From: Metellina segmentata | Taxonomy: Eukaryota; Arthropoda; Arachnida; Araneae; Tetragnathidae | Direction of reading: 5' to 3' | DNA length: 64,000 nt | NCBI GenBank assembly: GCA_947359465.1 | Contig: OX375874.1 | Coordinates: 96,171,172-96,235,171, forward strand | Shown: in pieces, positions 44,701 through 57,222 of the stretch | Layout of the letters: each line of letters begins with the position of its first letter | How positions within the stretch are numbered: the first letter of the stretch is position 1 | The notes under the pieces: model-generated | Seen by the model: only the letters and a program-made list of their open reading frames with translations | The model's database searches: none | What the model was told of the DNA's origin: nothing | Translations under genes and position numbers: made by a program

Positions 44701-47700
44701 TCGGGAGATCGTTACAGCATGCATGAGAAAAGAATTTTATACTCCTAAATTTACTGATTGAAAAAAAAAACTAGTTTTCAACAGTTTCCCTACACACATG
44801 CATACTTCGACACAAAACAAAAACACCATTTCTCTACCTTTCAAAATTTACTTGAAAGATGATACAGAAAGTTCTTTCCTCATTTTTACACTAATTACAT
44901 TCGAATGTCTTCCTTCACATCCACACGCTTCTTTCCGCCTCATTAAGCAAAGAAAAGCAATTTATTAATTTTTTGCTACTCTAAGAAAAATATAATGGAG
45001 AAGGTAATTGCTTCTGTCACGATCGCAACAGTGATACGATTTCATTTTCGGTCGTAGGATTTCATGTTAGATTTCATCAACTGTTTCTTGCTTAATTAAC
45101 TGTAAAATCGGGGATGATTTCGAAAACAAAATTCAGAAAGTCTCATTGAGTAAAACAAAAATTCGCTAAGCCAGAGAAGTATTCAATTCATGTTTATAAA
45201 TTTAAGAAATTAAAAATCTGAAACTGAAATTCTATTTTTTTTTTATAACAGCGAAAATGAACATGGATGTAAAATAAAAAATTAATCTTGTCCATCACGG
45301 ATAGATTTTTAACAAAAATAGAGATTATATCGTTAAGATATCATTATTAACAAAGATATTCTTGGATGGAGTTATTAAAATGGCGACTGCAAAAAAATGG
45401 CAATGACGACTACGTAATTTTTTTTTTCAGAAATTGGAGAAATTGTGTGTGTGATTTGATTTCCCCATATTCATTCAAGATCAAATTTAAAATTAAATAC
45501 TATCGGAAAGAGAAATAAAGAACCAGTTCTTGGATCAAGAATTTACAATTTGACTTATCGTATATTGTTTGGTTTACAAAATGTAATATTCTTTCATAAG
45601 ATACGTATGGAAAATTTACATTAAGTAGTAATAAAGGTTGTAATTTGTAAACGATTTTGGGAAACAAACTTATCCTCGTAGTTTGTTTTAATGTACGTTT
45701 GTTTCAACTGGGATCAACCTGATAATTTTCAGTGTTCGAAGTTTCCAGTATCAAAATAATCTTAAAGCTCAATCATTAGGCGAAATGTTATCCAAACTTA
45801 CGCCATCAAGTTCAAATTTGCAATTTCCACAAATGAAAGGGAATAACTATATGCTGCAGTACAGCTGCTGTTATGATACAGATAATTCTTTGAAACAGGA
45901 AGATTATTTAAATGAAGTTTATCTAAGCGGGAAAACAAATAGTTTATCCAGCGAATGTAAGCGATGGAAATAATGGCAAAGCATTTAGTAGATATTCGTA
46001 ACAGAAGGAAAGCAAATGGGATTGCGAAATTTCACACGAAAACAATTATGTTCAGCTCTAGCTTTCTAAGCATATAAAGCTTAATTTCATCTCCCTGAAG
46101 TAACTGATAAGACATTTCTAACGAAACAGTTGTGTTCAAGCCTTATTTCAAAGACCAGAGTAATAAACAATTCAACAAAAACACATTAAAAAAAGCCTCG
46201 TCGTGAGTTAAATGAAGTCGTTTATAGAAAACAAAAGAGAACAATAAGCTATTGGGAATTGTTAAGAGAACCGAATGCTATAATAAAGGGGACGTAGCTT
46301 AGAATATTTTAAGCTTTTTATTTCAACAAGCCTGAAAGATGTGGTCAAAACAGTGCCTTTCTCCAAACCGAGTTTAATGTATGCAAATAGTGGGATTTTT
46401 AAGCATATATTTTTAATGTTGTTATTCAAAGTGAAAACTACATTCAAAAGCATGCAAATAAAAAAACAAGTGATCCAAATAAATAATTTTTGCAAAATCG
46501 TTTGCTAAATTTGCTACAAAAGAACATAAAGGCAATTCCATGTGACTCACGTTACAATCAGACATCACTTTTCAATATTTAATTTCATGTAAATAAAGAA
46601 TGTGTTAAGATTACTAAACAAAAATTGATTTATAACCTCATTGATTTATTCCTAAAGCACATCTTTGTTATAATTTAGAATTGTAGTGATAATGAAGTTT
46701 CCCTAATGGGAACATTTCAGACTGAGTCGTTACATAAAAAATGACATCAATTTTTAAGACTAAAAAAAAATGACAGTTTTTCTCTTCTAACACAAGTTAA
46801 TAGGGAAAACATTTTTGATACTTCATTGAGAGTACTAGACCATGAAAAATCTGAGAAAATTGAAATTGTTGCATTAATTAATAAAATACGTTTTTTTTTT
46901 TGACACGTTACATACTATTGTTACATACTACACGTTACATTTGTGAATTCTGAAGACTGAATGCTTATTGATAACGTTTTTGAAATTTTAATCTGTGTTA
47001 AAATCAACTTTATATATATTTGGGATTATTCGCTTATTAATGAAAGAAATTGTAATAAAAAATAAATCCCTATAAATATATTTATGAGCATAAAAACTGT
47101 TTATTAAATTATTTTGATTCAAAAATAATTTAACATTAATAAAAAAATGTTAAGATCTATGAAAAGCCCTGTTTATAATATGTAGTTATATATATGATAT
47201 ATTTAATAACGAACAATACATACTAAAGCCATTTAAAAGCATAAATGTGACAGTGAATAACAATCAATAAAATATTTCCCAGTTGTGGCCATAGCGATGA
47301 TTTCAACTTCATTACGGCAAAGGTGGCTAACTCAATAGTATTGTAAAACTAGATAATTTCATTCGCTTTATTAGGATACCGATCACAACATATTTTATTT
47401 CAACTCGGTGTTTTCCAGTTAGTTCCAGTTTTTTAGTTATGTGTTGGAAGAATACCTAAAAGTTTTTTAAGTAGAAATGAAAGAGGATTAAGATTAATAT
47501 CTACTTGATTATAAATCTTTAAAGTAGAACTACAAATAAAAGGGGGAAAAAAAGAATGTTTAAATTATGTAAATCGGTTTGAAATTATTATATCTTTTTT
47601 ATTGATGTGTAAGTGGATTTAAACATTATATTTTTTCTGAATTAATGACATCAAATTTCTTTGGGTTGATTATTCTGGAATGAAAATTATGAATTACATT

Positions 47701-48405
47701 TGGTTTTATTAAAGACATTAATTTTAGGATTATGAATTTCTAAATAAAAGCCTGAAAACTGGACGTAAATTAGTACACAGCTTTCTTTCTCTAGTCTCAT
47801 TTTTTCTCATTTGCATGAATTTTCGTAATAATGACTTAATTTTTTTTAATTGTTTGGCAGATACAAGAGATTACTTTTATACAATTTTTAAAATGTATAG
47901 TGTAGCGATACATCCCTACAAATCTTTACTATTGAAATTGATTTTTTAAAAATTTCAACTACATAATTAACAACTGATATTGCCCATCTGATTCAAAACA
48001 AGCTTTGTAGCTAATTAATGTGGATCAGGTTTCTCTTTAATTTAAAACTTAATTAAGGTGCAAAATACGAAGTTAAATAAGAATCCCTAAACATTGCAAT
48101 AAAAAGTGAAAAAGCAATTTTTACTCAATCATACTAATAAAAAGGAACAAAAAATATTGTGAATAAAAATACATTTAAGATTATAAGTGTTAAAGGATAA
48201 ATTAAAAGACTTATTACAAACAAAAAAGCACACATTGTTAAACATTGCGTCTGGTTTCTTCCATGTAATATGAAACTTTAAAGTACCAGATTAAAAATAA
48301 ATGTAGACACTCAAAAGATGCATTCATAAAACTATTTTTAATGTGCCAGTCTGATCAATTTTTGTATAAAAATATAAATAAAACTCTTTGTGGTAAATGA
48401 ATTTA
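44700..48405. other. Long AT-rich stretch, nothing recognised
   Basis: About 3.7 kb of AT-rich sequence without a shared repeat, convincing frame or recognisable RNA. The longest frames (about 60-80 codons) have chance composition. Confidence 0.5.
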
Positions 48406-48407
48406 TA

Positions 48408-49538
48408 CACTATATGGACAAAAGTAGTTGCACACTGCAGAAATTCGGGAGGATCCATCATAGTGTGGGGTTGTTTTTGATGGTTAGGACACGGCCCATT
48501 GCTTTATTTACCTGGTACCATGAACGCTGACGTGTACCTAGACGTTCTTGATCATTCGGCCTTGCTTACACTATAGCAATACAACGGCAATGATGGTTGT
48601 TTCTTCCAACAGGATCGAGCTCCATGTCATACTGCAAAACGTGTGCTGGATTGGTATCCTGAACATGAGGGGAATTTTCTTGACTGGGCTGTTCAGAGCC
48701 CCGATGATCTCAATCCTATCGAGCACTTGTGGGACGAACTGGAGCGACAAGCACGACACTGTAGCGCAGGGCTCGAAATACCCGGGTGCACTGTGCACAT
48801 GACAATAAAATTGGGCACCTAATTTTTTCCCGCTGATGCATGCCGTGCACCTAACGTTAAAAAAGGGGAGGGAACGTTTTATGTTATTTTGATGCTTGAA
48901 CAAACTATTAGTATCGACCTCTCTCGCTCTAAGGGAACGTAATTAAAATTCCTAAATACACACTATTCGAAAACAAAATCACTGGGCTTTAACGGGTTTG
49001 TACAGGAGGAAGGTTTACTTGGTGTCACTGCCACCAGAACGTTCCGATGATCGAAACATTTTCCAGATGGCTCTGTTGAAGCGACTGTCGCTACAACCGT
49101 GCGCCGGAGAATGGAGAATTTGGATGTTTAAATATTTTTATTTACTACCCACTACTAACCATATCTAAACATACCCAACTAATAAAGTAGTTTACATTAT
49201 ATCAATGCTCTTATATTACGTTTTTTTTAATGTGCACCTAAAATATAACCTGTGCACCTAATTTAAAAACTTAGGTGCACCTTGTGCACCTGTATTAAAA
49301 AATCTATTTCGAGGCCTGATGTAGCGTACACGCATCTTCACAGCAATCAAGCTTTTGTCACAACCTTGCAAGAGGCATGGAGAGCTATTCCATCCCAGAT
49401 TTACAGAACTTATGGAAAGTAATCCTCGAAGTGTTCCAGCTGTCATACAAGCTAAAGGAGGACCTACCCTTTACTAAATCGAATAATAAAGTGTTTCTGA
49501 AAAACATGCAGTGTCCAAATATTTTTGTCAATTTAGAG
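48408..49538 (+). mobile_element. Tc1-like element, internally deleted, split by a hAT MITE
   Basis: Inverted ends (CACTATATGGACAAAAG at left, complement at right, diverged) are flanked by TA (48406-48407 and 49539-49540). The plus strand encodes the second half of a transposase: IVWGCF, then FFQQDRAPCHTAKRVLDWYPEH with the second Asp, then SPDDLNPIEHLWDELERQ with the Glu and one extra Asp. It continues after the hAT insertion with LQEAWRAIPSQIYRT. Stops are present. The N-terminal part is missing. It is a third Tc1 subfamily. Confidence 0.88.
48767..49318. mobile_element. hAT-type MITE with GTGCACCTAA repeats
   Basis: Termini CAGGGCTCGAAATA and, reversed, CAGGCCTCGAAATA are flanked by 8-bp duplications ctgtagcg (48759-48766) and atgtagcg (49319-49326), with one mismatch. 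Near both ends are several copies of GTGCACCTAA or its parts (for example 48786-48860 and 49230-49290), as expected for subterminal transposase-binding sites. At 552 bp it has no transposase frame. It interrupts the Tc1 transposase remnant. Confidence 0.88.
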
Positions 49539-49589
49539 TACTATACACACCTCATAACATTTTAAATAGTGGGAATTCTACCGGTCGGC

Positions 49590-50040
49590 CAAGTCAAAAC
49601 TTATAGGCGAGTTTGGTGAAGTGAAGAAAAAACATTCGGTTTTTATTAGATGTAAAAACACGTTCTTTCATGTTGTATAGTCTGTTTACTGCCAGACCAG
49701 GAGTACCGAAACTCTTCTGGTTCCTTTCGGCAGAAGTGTCTTCTGGCTCCCCCAAGTACAAGATGGTTATGATAGCAATCAAGCAGGAAAACAGTGGGGG
49801 AACTGTAGACTGTTTCAAGAATCGATATCGTGAAGGCAAAGGCGGTTTTAAATAAAGAGGAGAGGGTGATGATATCAGCATATTTCCGTTTTTCTGACCC
49901 CAAGAGGGAGTATTCTTCCATAACTTTAGTCTTCAGAACCCCGGTGTTATCCACAATTAAGTGATTTGGCGAGTGCAGTTTAGAGAGCGAAAGAAATTGC
50001 GTTATGCACAAAGGCGATAAAAAGGGAAGTTTTCGGGGGA
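49590..50040. other. Unique GC-richer island
   Basis: Non-repetitive. A 121-codon minus-strand frame (50011-49646) and a 95-codon frame (49881-49594) overlap it. No known motif and no convincing splice sites. Function unknown. Confidence 0.35.
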
Positions 50041-50950
50041 TAATAAAAAAGACGGAATGATAAAAGAGTTCTATATATATCGACTTTTAACTTAATTCTT
50101 TTTAAGTTTAGGCCATACCTTTGGTGTTACTCTGAGCTGAATACCTATTTTTCGTGACGCCAAGAAAGCACTAGATAATCACCCAACGAATCAATTGAAT
50201 CGTAAAAGCGGCAGAGATTATATAATCAAGCGAACTTTTATTTACTTATACAAAATCAAAGTTAAGTGCCTGTCAAATGGCATACGTAAACTAATCATTA
50301 GATTATAAATCAGAACAATGAGGACAATCGTTAATGTTAACGAGAGTGAAATTTCACTCCAAGACCATCCACCATTTCAATATTTAAAATATTTTAATTT
50401 TCATACAAAAATTTATTTCAATACTTTTTGAGGGCTTTCAGGTTATTTGAACCAAATAAAATATTTATATTCCGAACATTGAAAATTATCTTTTTAAAAC
50501 TTCGACTCTTAATTTTGATGTTTCATTTGGAGTCAGCCAGGCTTTGTAATTTTTTTACAAACATTTGTATGAAAATACTTTAGAAAATATTTTAAAGCTG
50601 AGCAGTTAATATCTGAAGATTAATTAGAAAACAATCCTATAAGAGAAAGGTCAATAAAAGGTTTCTTCAAAATATTTTAACCTTTTGACTAAGGCTATTC
50701 TTTCTTGACGCGAGTCTTGTAACTTTCAAGATACAACTGATGTTCTGGCCGTTGTCTAAATTCTTTCTTCTTGTGATTATGGTACAATTGCTGTACCGGC
50801 CGTAGACTAAAGGTTAAATAGCTGGAGGTAATTTTAATTTATAGTTCATCACAAAGTAGGAAGACAGTGTTATGGTTTTCGAAGTACGCAGAAAAAAATG
50901 GTAAACACGCTATGCAAAAAAATTGAGACACCATAAAGCCAGTGTTCAAT
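50040..50950. other. AT-rich DNA, nothing recognised
   Basis: No recognised feature in this AT-rich interval. Confidence 0.5.
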
Positions 50951-51216
50951 TGGAATGAAGCAGCATGGATTTTTATGTAGAGGTTAAGAAATGATACCAT
51001 CAAGTCTAATACTCTTTATTATTGGAGAATTGCATCATAATGAAGCTGCATGTATGTTCATGGAGAGATTAAGAAATGATACCATCAAGTCTAATACTCT
51101 TTATTATTAGAGAATTGCATCAGAATGAAGCGGCATGGATGTTCATGGAGAGGTTAAGAAATGATACCATCAAATCTAATACTTTTTATTATTGGCGAAT
51201 TGCATCAGAAAGGTGT
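50951..51216. repeat. Tandem repeat, 85-bp unit, three copies
   Basis: ATGATACCATCAA(G/A)TCTAA recurs at 50991, 51076 and 51161, an exact 85-bp period, with 'tgcatcagaatgaagcggcatggat' in each unit. A few substitutions separate the units. The sequence downstream to about 51400 is not recognised. Confidence 0.88.
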
Positions 51217-51480
51217 ATTCGCAGAAGTAGGTTGTACAACCCCCTCTGGCAGCAATACGAGCTGATGTAATGCATGACATGACTCTTACATGCTATCCTG
51301 TTGCAAATTCTGCAGCACCTGCTCCAAATTCCTTACATTCCAGGATTGGTGGTGCAAAATATACTAAGCATTCCCAATTCAGAAGGGTATCCGGATCTCA
51401 ACGTGAATTAAATTTGAAAATTAAAACAAAAGGCCGAAATATTTAAATCACGGCTAACTAATACTGCCCCAATTGATTAA

Positions 51481-52224
51481 TCTCAACTATTATAAAAGAA
51501 AGTGTTTGTTTGTTTGTTTCTTGCACGCGAAGTCCTGACGAATCTATGGCATTTACAGTAATGGGATTTGGTACACAGGTAGTGCAAATGTTTGCAATTT
51601 TAGGGGCGAAACGAATTTTAAAATTCAATCTTGAACATTTTCAAATGAATTTAAGTTTTTTTCACCATTCTTCATTCTACCGCGGTAATTCCGAGGAATG
51701 AAGAAACATCAAATTAGACTTTTCGCCCTCACGTGTTGACGTAATGCGTCATTCATTTCCTGCGAAACAGATTGCAGTAAAGCAAAAGATTACTTAAGTT
51801 ATCACTGGCGTTCTTCAGTGCTTTTTTCTATCTCAAAGATCGTAAAAAGGTAGAATAAAAGTTTTAACGGATTTGAAATTTGCGGAAATTTTTTAACAGA
51901 TAGACATATTTAAGCGTTTGATTATTTTTTTAATCTTTTATATTTTCGCAAGAGATTGTGACGTCACGTGAACTTTCGCTTTCCAAAAATAAACAGATTG
52001 CATTTTCTGCCATTCGCGTTAAAATAAAAATAGATTTTCATTTTAGTGAAGGAGAACAAAGAAATAAAAACAATTTGACTGGGATTGTGAAGTTCTTTTT
52101 TCGTAAAATCGGAATCGTTAAAGACAGATTGAAAATTTCAACGGATTTGAAATCTGCGGAAAATTTTACACCATATAAAAACCAAACACCACGGGCAACG
52201 TCGAGCTAGCCACGCAGTGGCTAG
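51481..52224 (+). mobile_element. Helitron, first family
   Basis: Starts TCTCAACTATTATAAAAGAA after an A and ends CTAGCCACGCAGTGGCTAG before a T. The last 19 bases are a perfect palindrome with a 3-base loop (CTAGCCAC-gca-GTGGCTAG). Two copies of the family phrase 'caacggatttgaaatctgcgg' or a variant are present (about 51868 and 52139). Non-autonomous, 744 bp. Confidence 0.9.
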
Positions 52225-52229
52225 TATAA

Positions 52230-54460
52230 TATATACGGTATAGGAGAATACTTTCTCTTATAATTTTTTCAATAGCGTTTACTGAAACACACAAAGTTTA
52301 AAGGTTTGCCACATTGGCATGTTTATGAATCGTAAAGCTTAATTGGCTTGATAATTGTCTTGTTTAAAAGTGCATAAAGTTGTCAGCCTCGAGGATTGCA
52401 AAATTAAATCAATGTTCCGCTAGCTTCGAAACACCAAGTGCACATTTTTACAACAAAATTTAAATTTTAAATCGCAAAAACGAACTTTTAAAACCTAATT
52501 TTTTCTCCAATATCATTATTTTTAATACATAGCAAACGATTTACTAAAAAGTTAAGCCATAAGATCTGTGTTCCATAATAGTTTGAAGAAGGTTGCCAAA
52601 AAATAAAATAACCGCCAAGAATTTGATTCGAGTGTTAATACTCCGTATATACGTACAATCCGGATGAATACAGTACAATACGTAGTAACCATGGTTATTA
52701 TTTATACTATCAATCGTTCCAAAAAATAGGATCGTTACAGACATAATACTGTCCTAATTGAGACAATCCAGACACATTGATTCAAATTTTAAACAGTATA
52801 ATTTGATAAATCAAATTGTTGATTGCATTGAGACTTAAAAACAAAATATTAATTTATGTGCATCTTTTTTTAGAAACATTTCATATTTATTTTCATTTAA
52901 CCTCTCTCAAGCAGTTTACTTTTATTTTAAAAACCACTTTTTATTATAGCAGACAGTACTTAAATTATAACATTTCCACTTTTAATTTAAACATAAAAAA
53001 AGAACTCTAGAGCCTTCAACTCGTGGTGCGAAAAAAAGTTAAAATTAAATTATTTCGGATTCAACCCAAAAGAACAAAACTACCACAGGTGGTGGATGCA
53101 AGTTTTAATTACACCCAAATCTTTTTTTTCTCTGAAACCTCTAGCCTTTTATTTAAAAAAAAAAGTTCTCAGCACTTTTTATACTTCACTTTTCAGACAA
53201 CGAAGCAATCAATACTGTAATGTTGACTCAAATCTTTTCATAAAACTTTTCTACACCTCCATGGTTCATTTGCTAACGTTGAGGTTTTAGTGGGACTTCA
53301 TAGAATAGCAGAATTTTATTTTTCGGGTTTTATTTTTTCCACCTTGGTCTTGTCCATGAATCTTAGGTAGAAATAAAGCCAATTAAAATTATAAGACTCG
53401 TCCCTGAAGCAATACCGATTTTTCCATTTTGCATCAAATTAAGACTTCATTAAAGGGATAATTGATTAAATCAGTTAAATATTCTAGTTCAAATATTTTA
53501 AAATTCCCTTCGTTGCCATTTTTTTTCATTCAAGTTTAAAAATCTTGACGGGAAAACAGTTTTTAATTTTGTCCGCGTATATTCAGCTTCTTTTAAGGAA
53601 TTTAGATTTACATAAAGCGCTTTTGATTGGTGGAAGAGTTAATTAATATTCTTCTAATGGTGATGGCAATATTTAAAGTAACTCGACCGTTTTTTCTTAA
53701 AGATAATTTTCTGTAATTGAATTTTCTTCTTGAAACTAGTTACCCGTCAAGATGATTTCAATAAAATGTCATTAATTGCAAGTAACTTTTTCTTGTTGGT
53801 AACATTTATTGAAATACAGATAAATAAAACAACAAAACATGGTGACCTGAAAAAACGATATCAGTGACTCAATCTTTCACACCGCTACAGATACCACTCT
53901 TTCTTGCGATGTATAGCTGCAGGACAGGAAAGGGAAATCGAACCACCTGTTTGTTCGCGCTTCATTTTTACTGGAGCAAACTGAAAGGTACCATTCAATA
54001 GATAAACGTCTATAAATTCATGTGCATAAAAATTCCGATGACATAATTTCATAATTTCCGACAGCAATATCCAAATGTGAAACCGGATTTCTAATCCATA
54101 TCAATATTTAGCGTCAGGTACCCTGTTTCGATACATTCTGGGTTATGAGCATATGAAAGTTAGAACACCTATGTTAAATTAGTTTCTAGACCTATATTCC
54201 TTCATATCATCCGAAGTCAGTAAATGCTGTGTTACCAAGTCAAACACAATTTTACTGTGAAATATAACGTACTTGTGATATTTATTAGCAAATTAAACTT
54301 TAGAAATTCCATTTAAGGGTGCAATCATTGCTTTCCAAATAATAATGGGTAGCTAAAAAGGGTAGCATGTCTCGCGAAGGAGGCGATTTGGTCTCAACAA
54401 TTAGAAAGTTTGGATCCTTGTCCAAAGGGTATAATTTAAAATTTGTGTTTGTAAACAAGG
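52230..54460. other. AT-rich DNA, no gene recognised
   Basis: AT-rich. A minus-strand frame at 54067-53885 (60 codons) has ordinary codon usage and lies in a slightly GC-richer spot, but I cannot assign it. Nothing else stands out. Confidence 0.45.
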
Positions 54461-54462
54461 TA

Positions 54463-55490
54463 ATTGCATTTCACTTTAGCAGTTGCTCACCATTGATTTC
54501 AGGTGCCAAATTGCAATAAATTCTAGTATGGTCAGTGGCAGACATATCACACTGCAATGGATCCCCAATCACAGTGGATGTTCATGGAAATGTGGCCCAA
54601 GTATTTTAGTGTTTTCGATGTTTATGAAAGTCGAAATAATTTCTTTCTGAAGTCGAAACTTTCGAATTTCATGCAGTAAAAGGGACATGTGGTCAAAGTT
54701 ATTTTTTGTTTTCCAAGTGATTGCATTTCACTTTAGCAGTTGCTCACCATTGATTTCAGGTGCCAAATTGCAATAAATTCTAGTATGGTCAGTGACAGAC
54801 ATATCACACTGCAATGGATCCCCAATCACAGTGGATGTTCATGGAAATGTGGCCCAAGTATTTTAGTGTTTTCGATGTTTATGAAAGTCGAAATAATTTC
54901 TTTCTGAAGTCGAAACTTTCGAATTTCATGCAGTAAAAGGGACATGTGGTCAAAGTTATTTTTTGTTTTCCAAGTGATTGCATTTCACTTTAGCAGTTGC
55001 TCACCATTGATTTCAGGTGCCAAATTGCAATAAATTCTAGTATGGTCAGTGGCAGACATATCACACTGCAATGGATCCCCAATCACAGTGGATGTTCATG
55101 GAAATGTGGCCCAAGTATTTTAGTGTTTTCGATGTTTATGAAAGTCGAAATAATTTCTTTCTGAAGTCGAAACTTTCGAATTTCATGCAGTAAAAGGGAC
55201 ATGTGGTCAAAGTTATTTTTTGTTTTGCAAGTGATTGCATTTCACTTTAGCAGTTGCTCACCATTGATTTCAGGTGCCAAATTGCAATAAATTCTAGTAT
55301 GGTCAGTGGCAGACATATCACACTGCAATGGATCCCCAATCACAGTGGATGTTCATGGAAATGTGGCCCAAGTATTTTAGTGTTTTCGATGTTTATGAAA
55401 GTCGAAATAATTTCTTTCTGAAGTCGAAACTTTCGAATTTCATGCAATAAAAGGGAAATGTGGTCAAAGTTATTTTTTGTTTTCCAAGTG
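54463..55490. repeat. Satellite array, 257-bp unit, four units
   Basis: ATTGCATTTCACTTTAGCAG starts units at 54463, 54720, 54977 and 55234, an exact 257-bp period. The units differ by only a few bases. After 55490, two shortened and diverged unit fragments continue to about 55610 (repeating 'tgaaagtcgaaataa' and 'aatgtggtcaaagttattttttg'). The near-identity implies recent amplification or gene conversion. No coding content. Confidence 0.95.
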
Positions 55491-55742
55491 CATGAAAGTC
55501 GAAATAAATTACTTCTGTACAATAACCCATATAATTTCATATATTAAAATGGGAAATGTGGTCAAAGTTATTTTTTTGTTTTCAAAGCTCTTGAAAGTCA
55601 AATTAAATTATTTCTGTATAATAACTCTTTTTACTATATGAAAAAAAATTAAGTACTTATATATAATCACTAAATAAAATACTTCAATAATTATATCATT
55701 CGCTCCTGAGGTATTTATCTACCATGACTCAAGCTAGGATAA

Positions 55743-56376
55743 TCTCTATTATTGTAAAATGAAGTGTCTGTGCGTGAGTATCTAGCGAATCTATAGTACA
55801 GACGAATCTATAGTACTTACAGTAGTGAAATTTGGCACAGAGGTAGTCCTAATATTATGCGAATTTTGTGCGAAACCCGAAATTTAAAATTTAATCTAGA
55901 ATATTTTATAATTAATTTAGTGGCATTTATTTTTATTTTCCTTGGAATGGCAACACTGATATTTTCCCTTTCATTTCCTAAGCACAAACTATTCCTGCAA
56001 ACGAAACAAAGCAAATAATTTTTGACTGGCGTTTAATTCTTTTTCATTCTTTAGTTCAAGTTTTTATTTTCTCAATCGTTAAATAAAGAGTAAAAATTTC
56101 AAGGGATTTGAAATCTGCGGAAAATTTTGCACCATATCGATACCTTAAATATGACTTTCTTTAAATAAATAATATTTCAATAGTAACTTTTATATTTTGG
56201 CCACATTTGATGAAGATACTCGTTACGAATACTAAAAGGACTATTTGATGTTTTCTATCTCCTCAATATTTAAAGATAGAGTGAAAATTTTACACCAGGT
56301 TGAAATCTCGGGTAGTTTTTAGCATCAGAAAGGACACGCAAAGAACTCTCAGGGCAACGCCGTGTTGGCCTGCTAG
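55743..56376 (+). mobile_element. Helitron, first family, variant 3' end
   Basis: Starts TCTCTATTATTGTAAAATG after an A and ends GTGTTGGCCTGCTAG before a T. It has the phrases 'gaaatttggcacagaggtagtcctaat' and 'ggatttgaaatctgcggaaa'. The 3' end differs from the palindromic type at 51481 and matches the copy at 61284. Non-autonomous. Confidence 0.85.
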
Positions 56377-56499
56377 TTATACAATATTTGCGAGAACTTG
56401 GTTTACAATATAAAGAGTACGAGATATAATTTGCAAGACGCGAATATTACATAACACTACCCTCAAAATGGCATATGGTACCTTACATCGGCGCGATTA

Positions 56500-57010
56500 T
56501 TAGAGTTTAAAACCATTGGCATAAATCAGAACTTCGAAATTAAACTTCGCCAAACGACAACGTTTGAAGAATTAACCCTATTTACCAAACTCCTTCGCAT
56601 CATTTAAAATTCTTCCCGGAAGTAACGCATTGATAAATCTCTGTCCATTAAGCCTCACCCCAAACCACTTTAAAATACTTCCGAAAATCGATCCCAACCG
56701 CTCGGGCCGCGGCCTGCTCTCTGGAGTAGGCCTCCGAATCAACAGCTCCAAAGTTTCCGCGTCCAGGAAGTGTTCTCCCCAGCCGAGGGAATACATTCGA
56801 AAGAGAAAGGAAGTGGCATCCGAGAGATCGCGCGCGCGATTCTTAATTTAAAATTGCAATTTCCAAAACTCCCACGCGGGGGGAATGCTGGAAATCCGCG
56901 GAATGCGCTCGGGGAGGAGATGGAAAAGTAGGTGGTAAATAAATCGTATTGCAGATAACGGGCCACACACAATAGTGGAGGATGATTCCGGAAAGGCATC
57001 AACAATGCGC
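56500..57010. other. Unique GC-rich island
   Basis: Clearly GC-richer, with 'cgctcgggccgcggcc' and 'gcgcgcgcg'-type sequence. Open frames lie on both strands (72 and 88 codons minus, 73 codons plus), as high GC would give. No motif recognised. It could be a CpG-rich regulatory region. Confidence 0.35.
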
Positions 57011-57222
57011 TAGATGAAAGGGGGTATGCTTTATATGAGCAAAGAAAAGAAACCTCGGTGGAGTATTTAAGAGCTAGATGGTTGCTAGATTAGAGCAAAA
57101 TGAGACGGTTTTTTTAAAGTTCATGGGAAATAAAAGTCTTCAAATATTCTTCAATAACAGATGTAGGTATTTAATAAACTTCGTACTAGCAACACAACGG
57201 GCTATTGACGACGGTCTGGGAT

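Noticed and set aside
49646..50011. 121-codon minus-strand ORF as a gene
   Set aside because: No recognised motif. Another frame overlaps it and there is no start context or splice support.
53885..54067. 60-codon minus-strand ORF as an exon
   Set aside because: Plausible-looking composition but no domain recognised and no clear splice pair.
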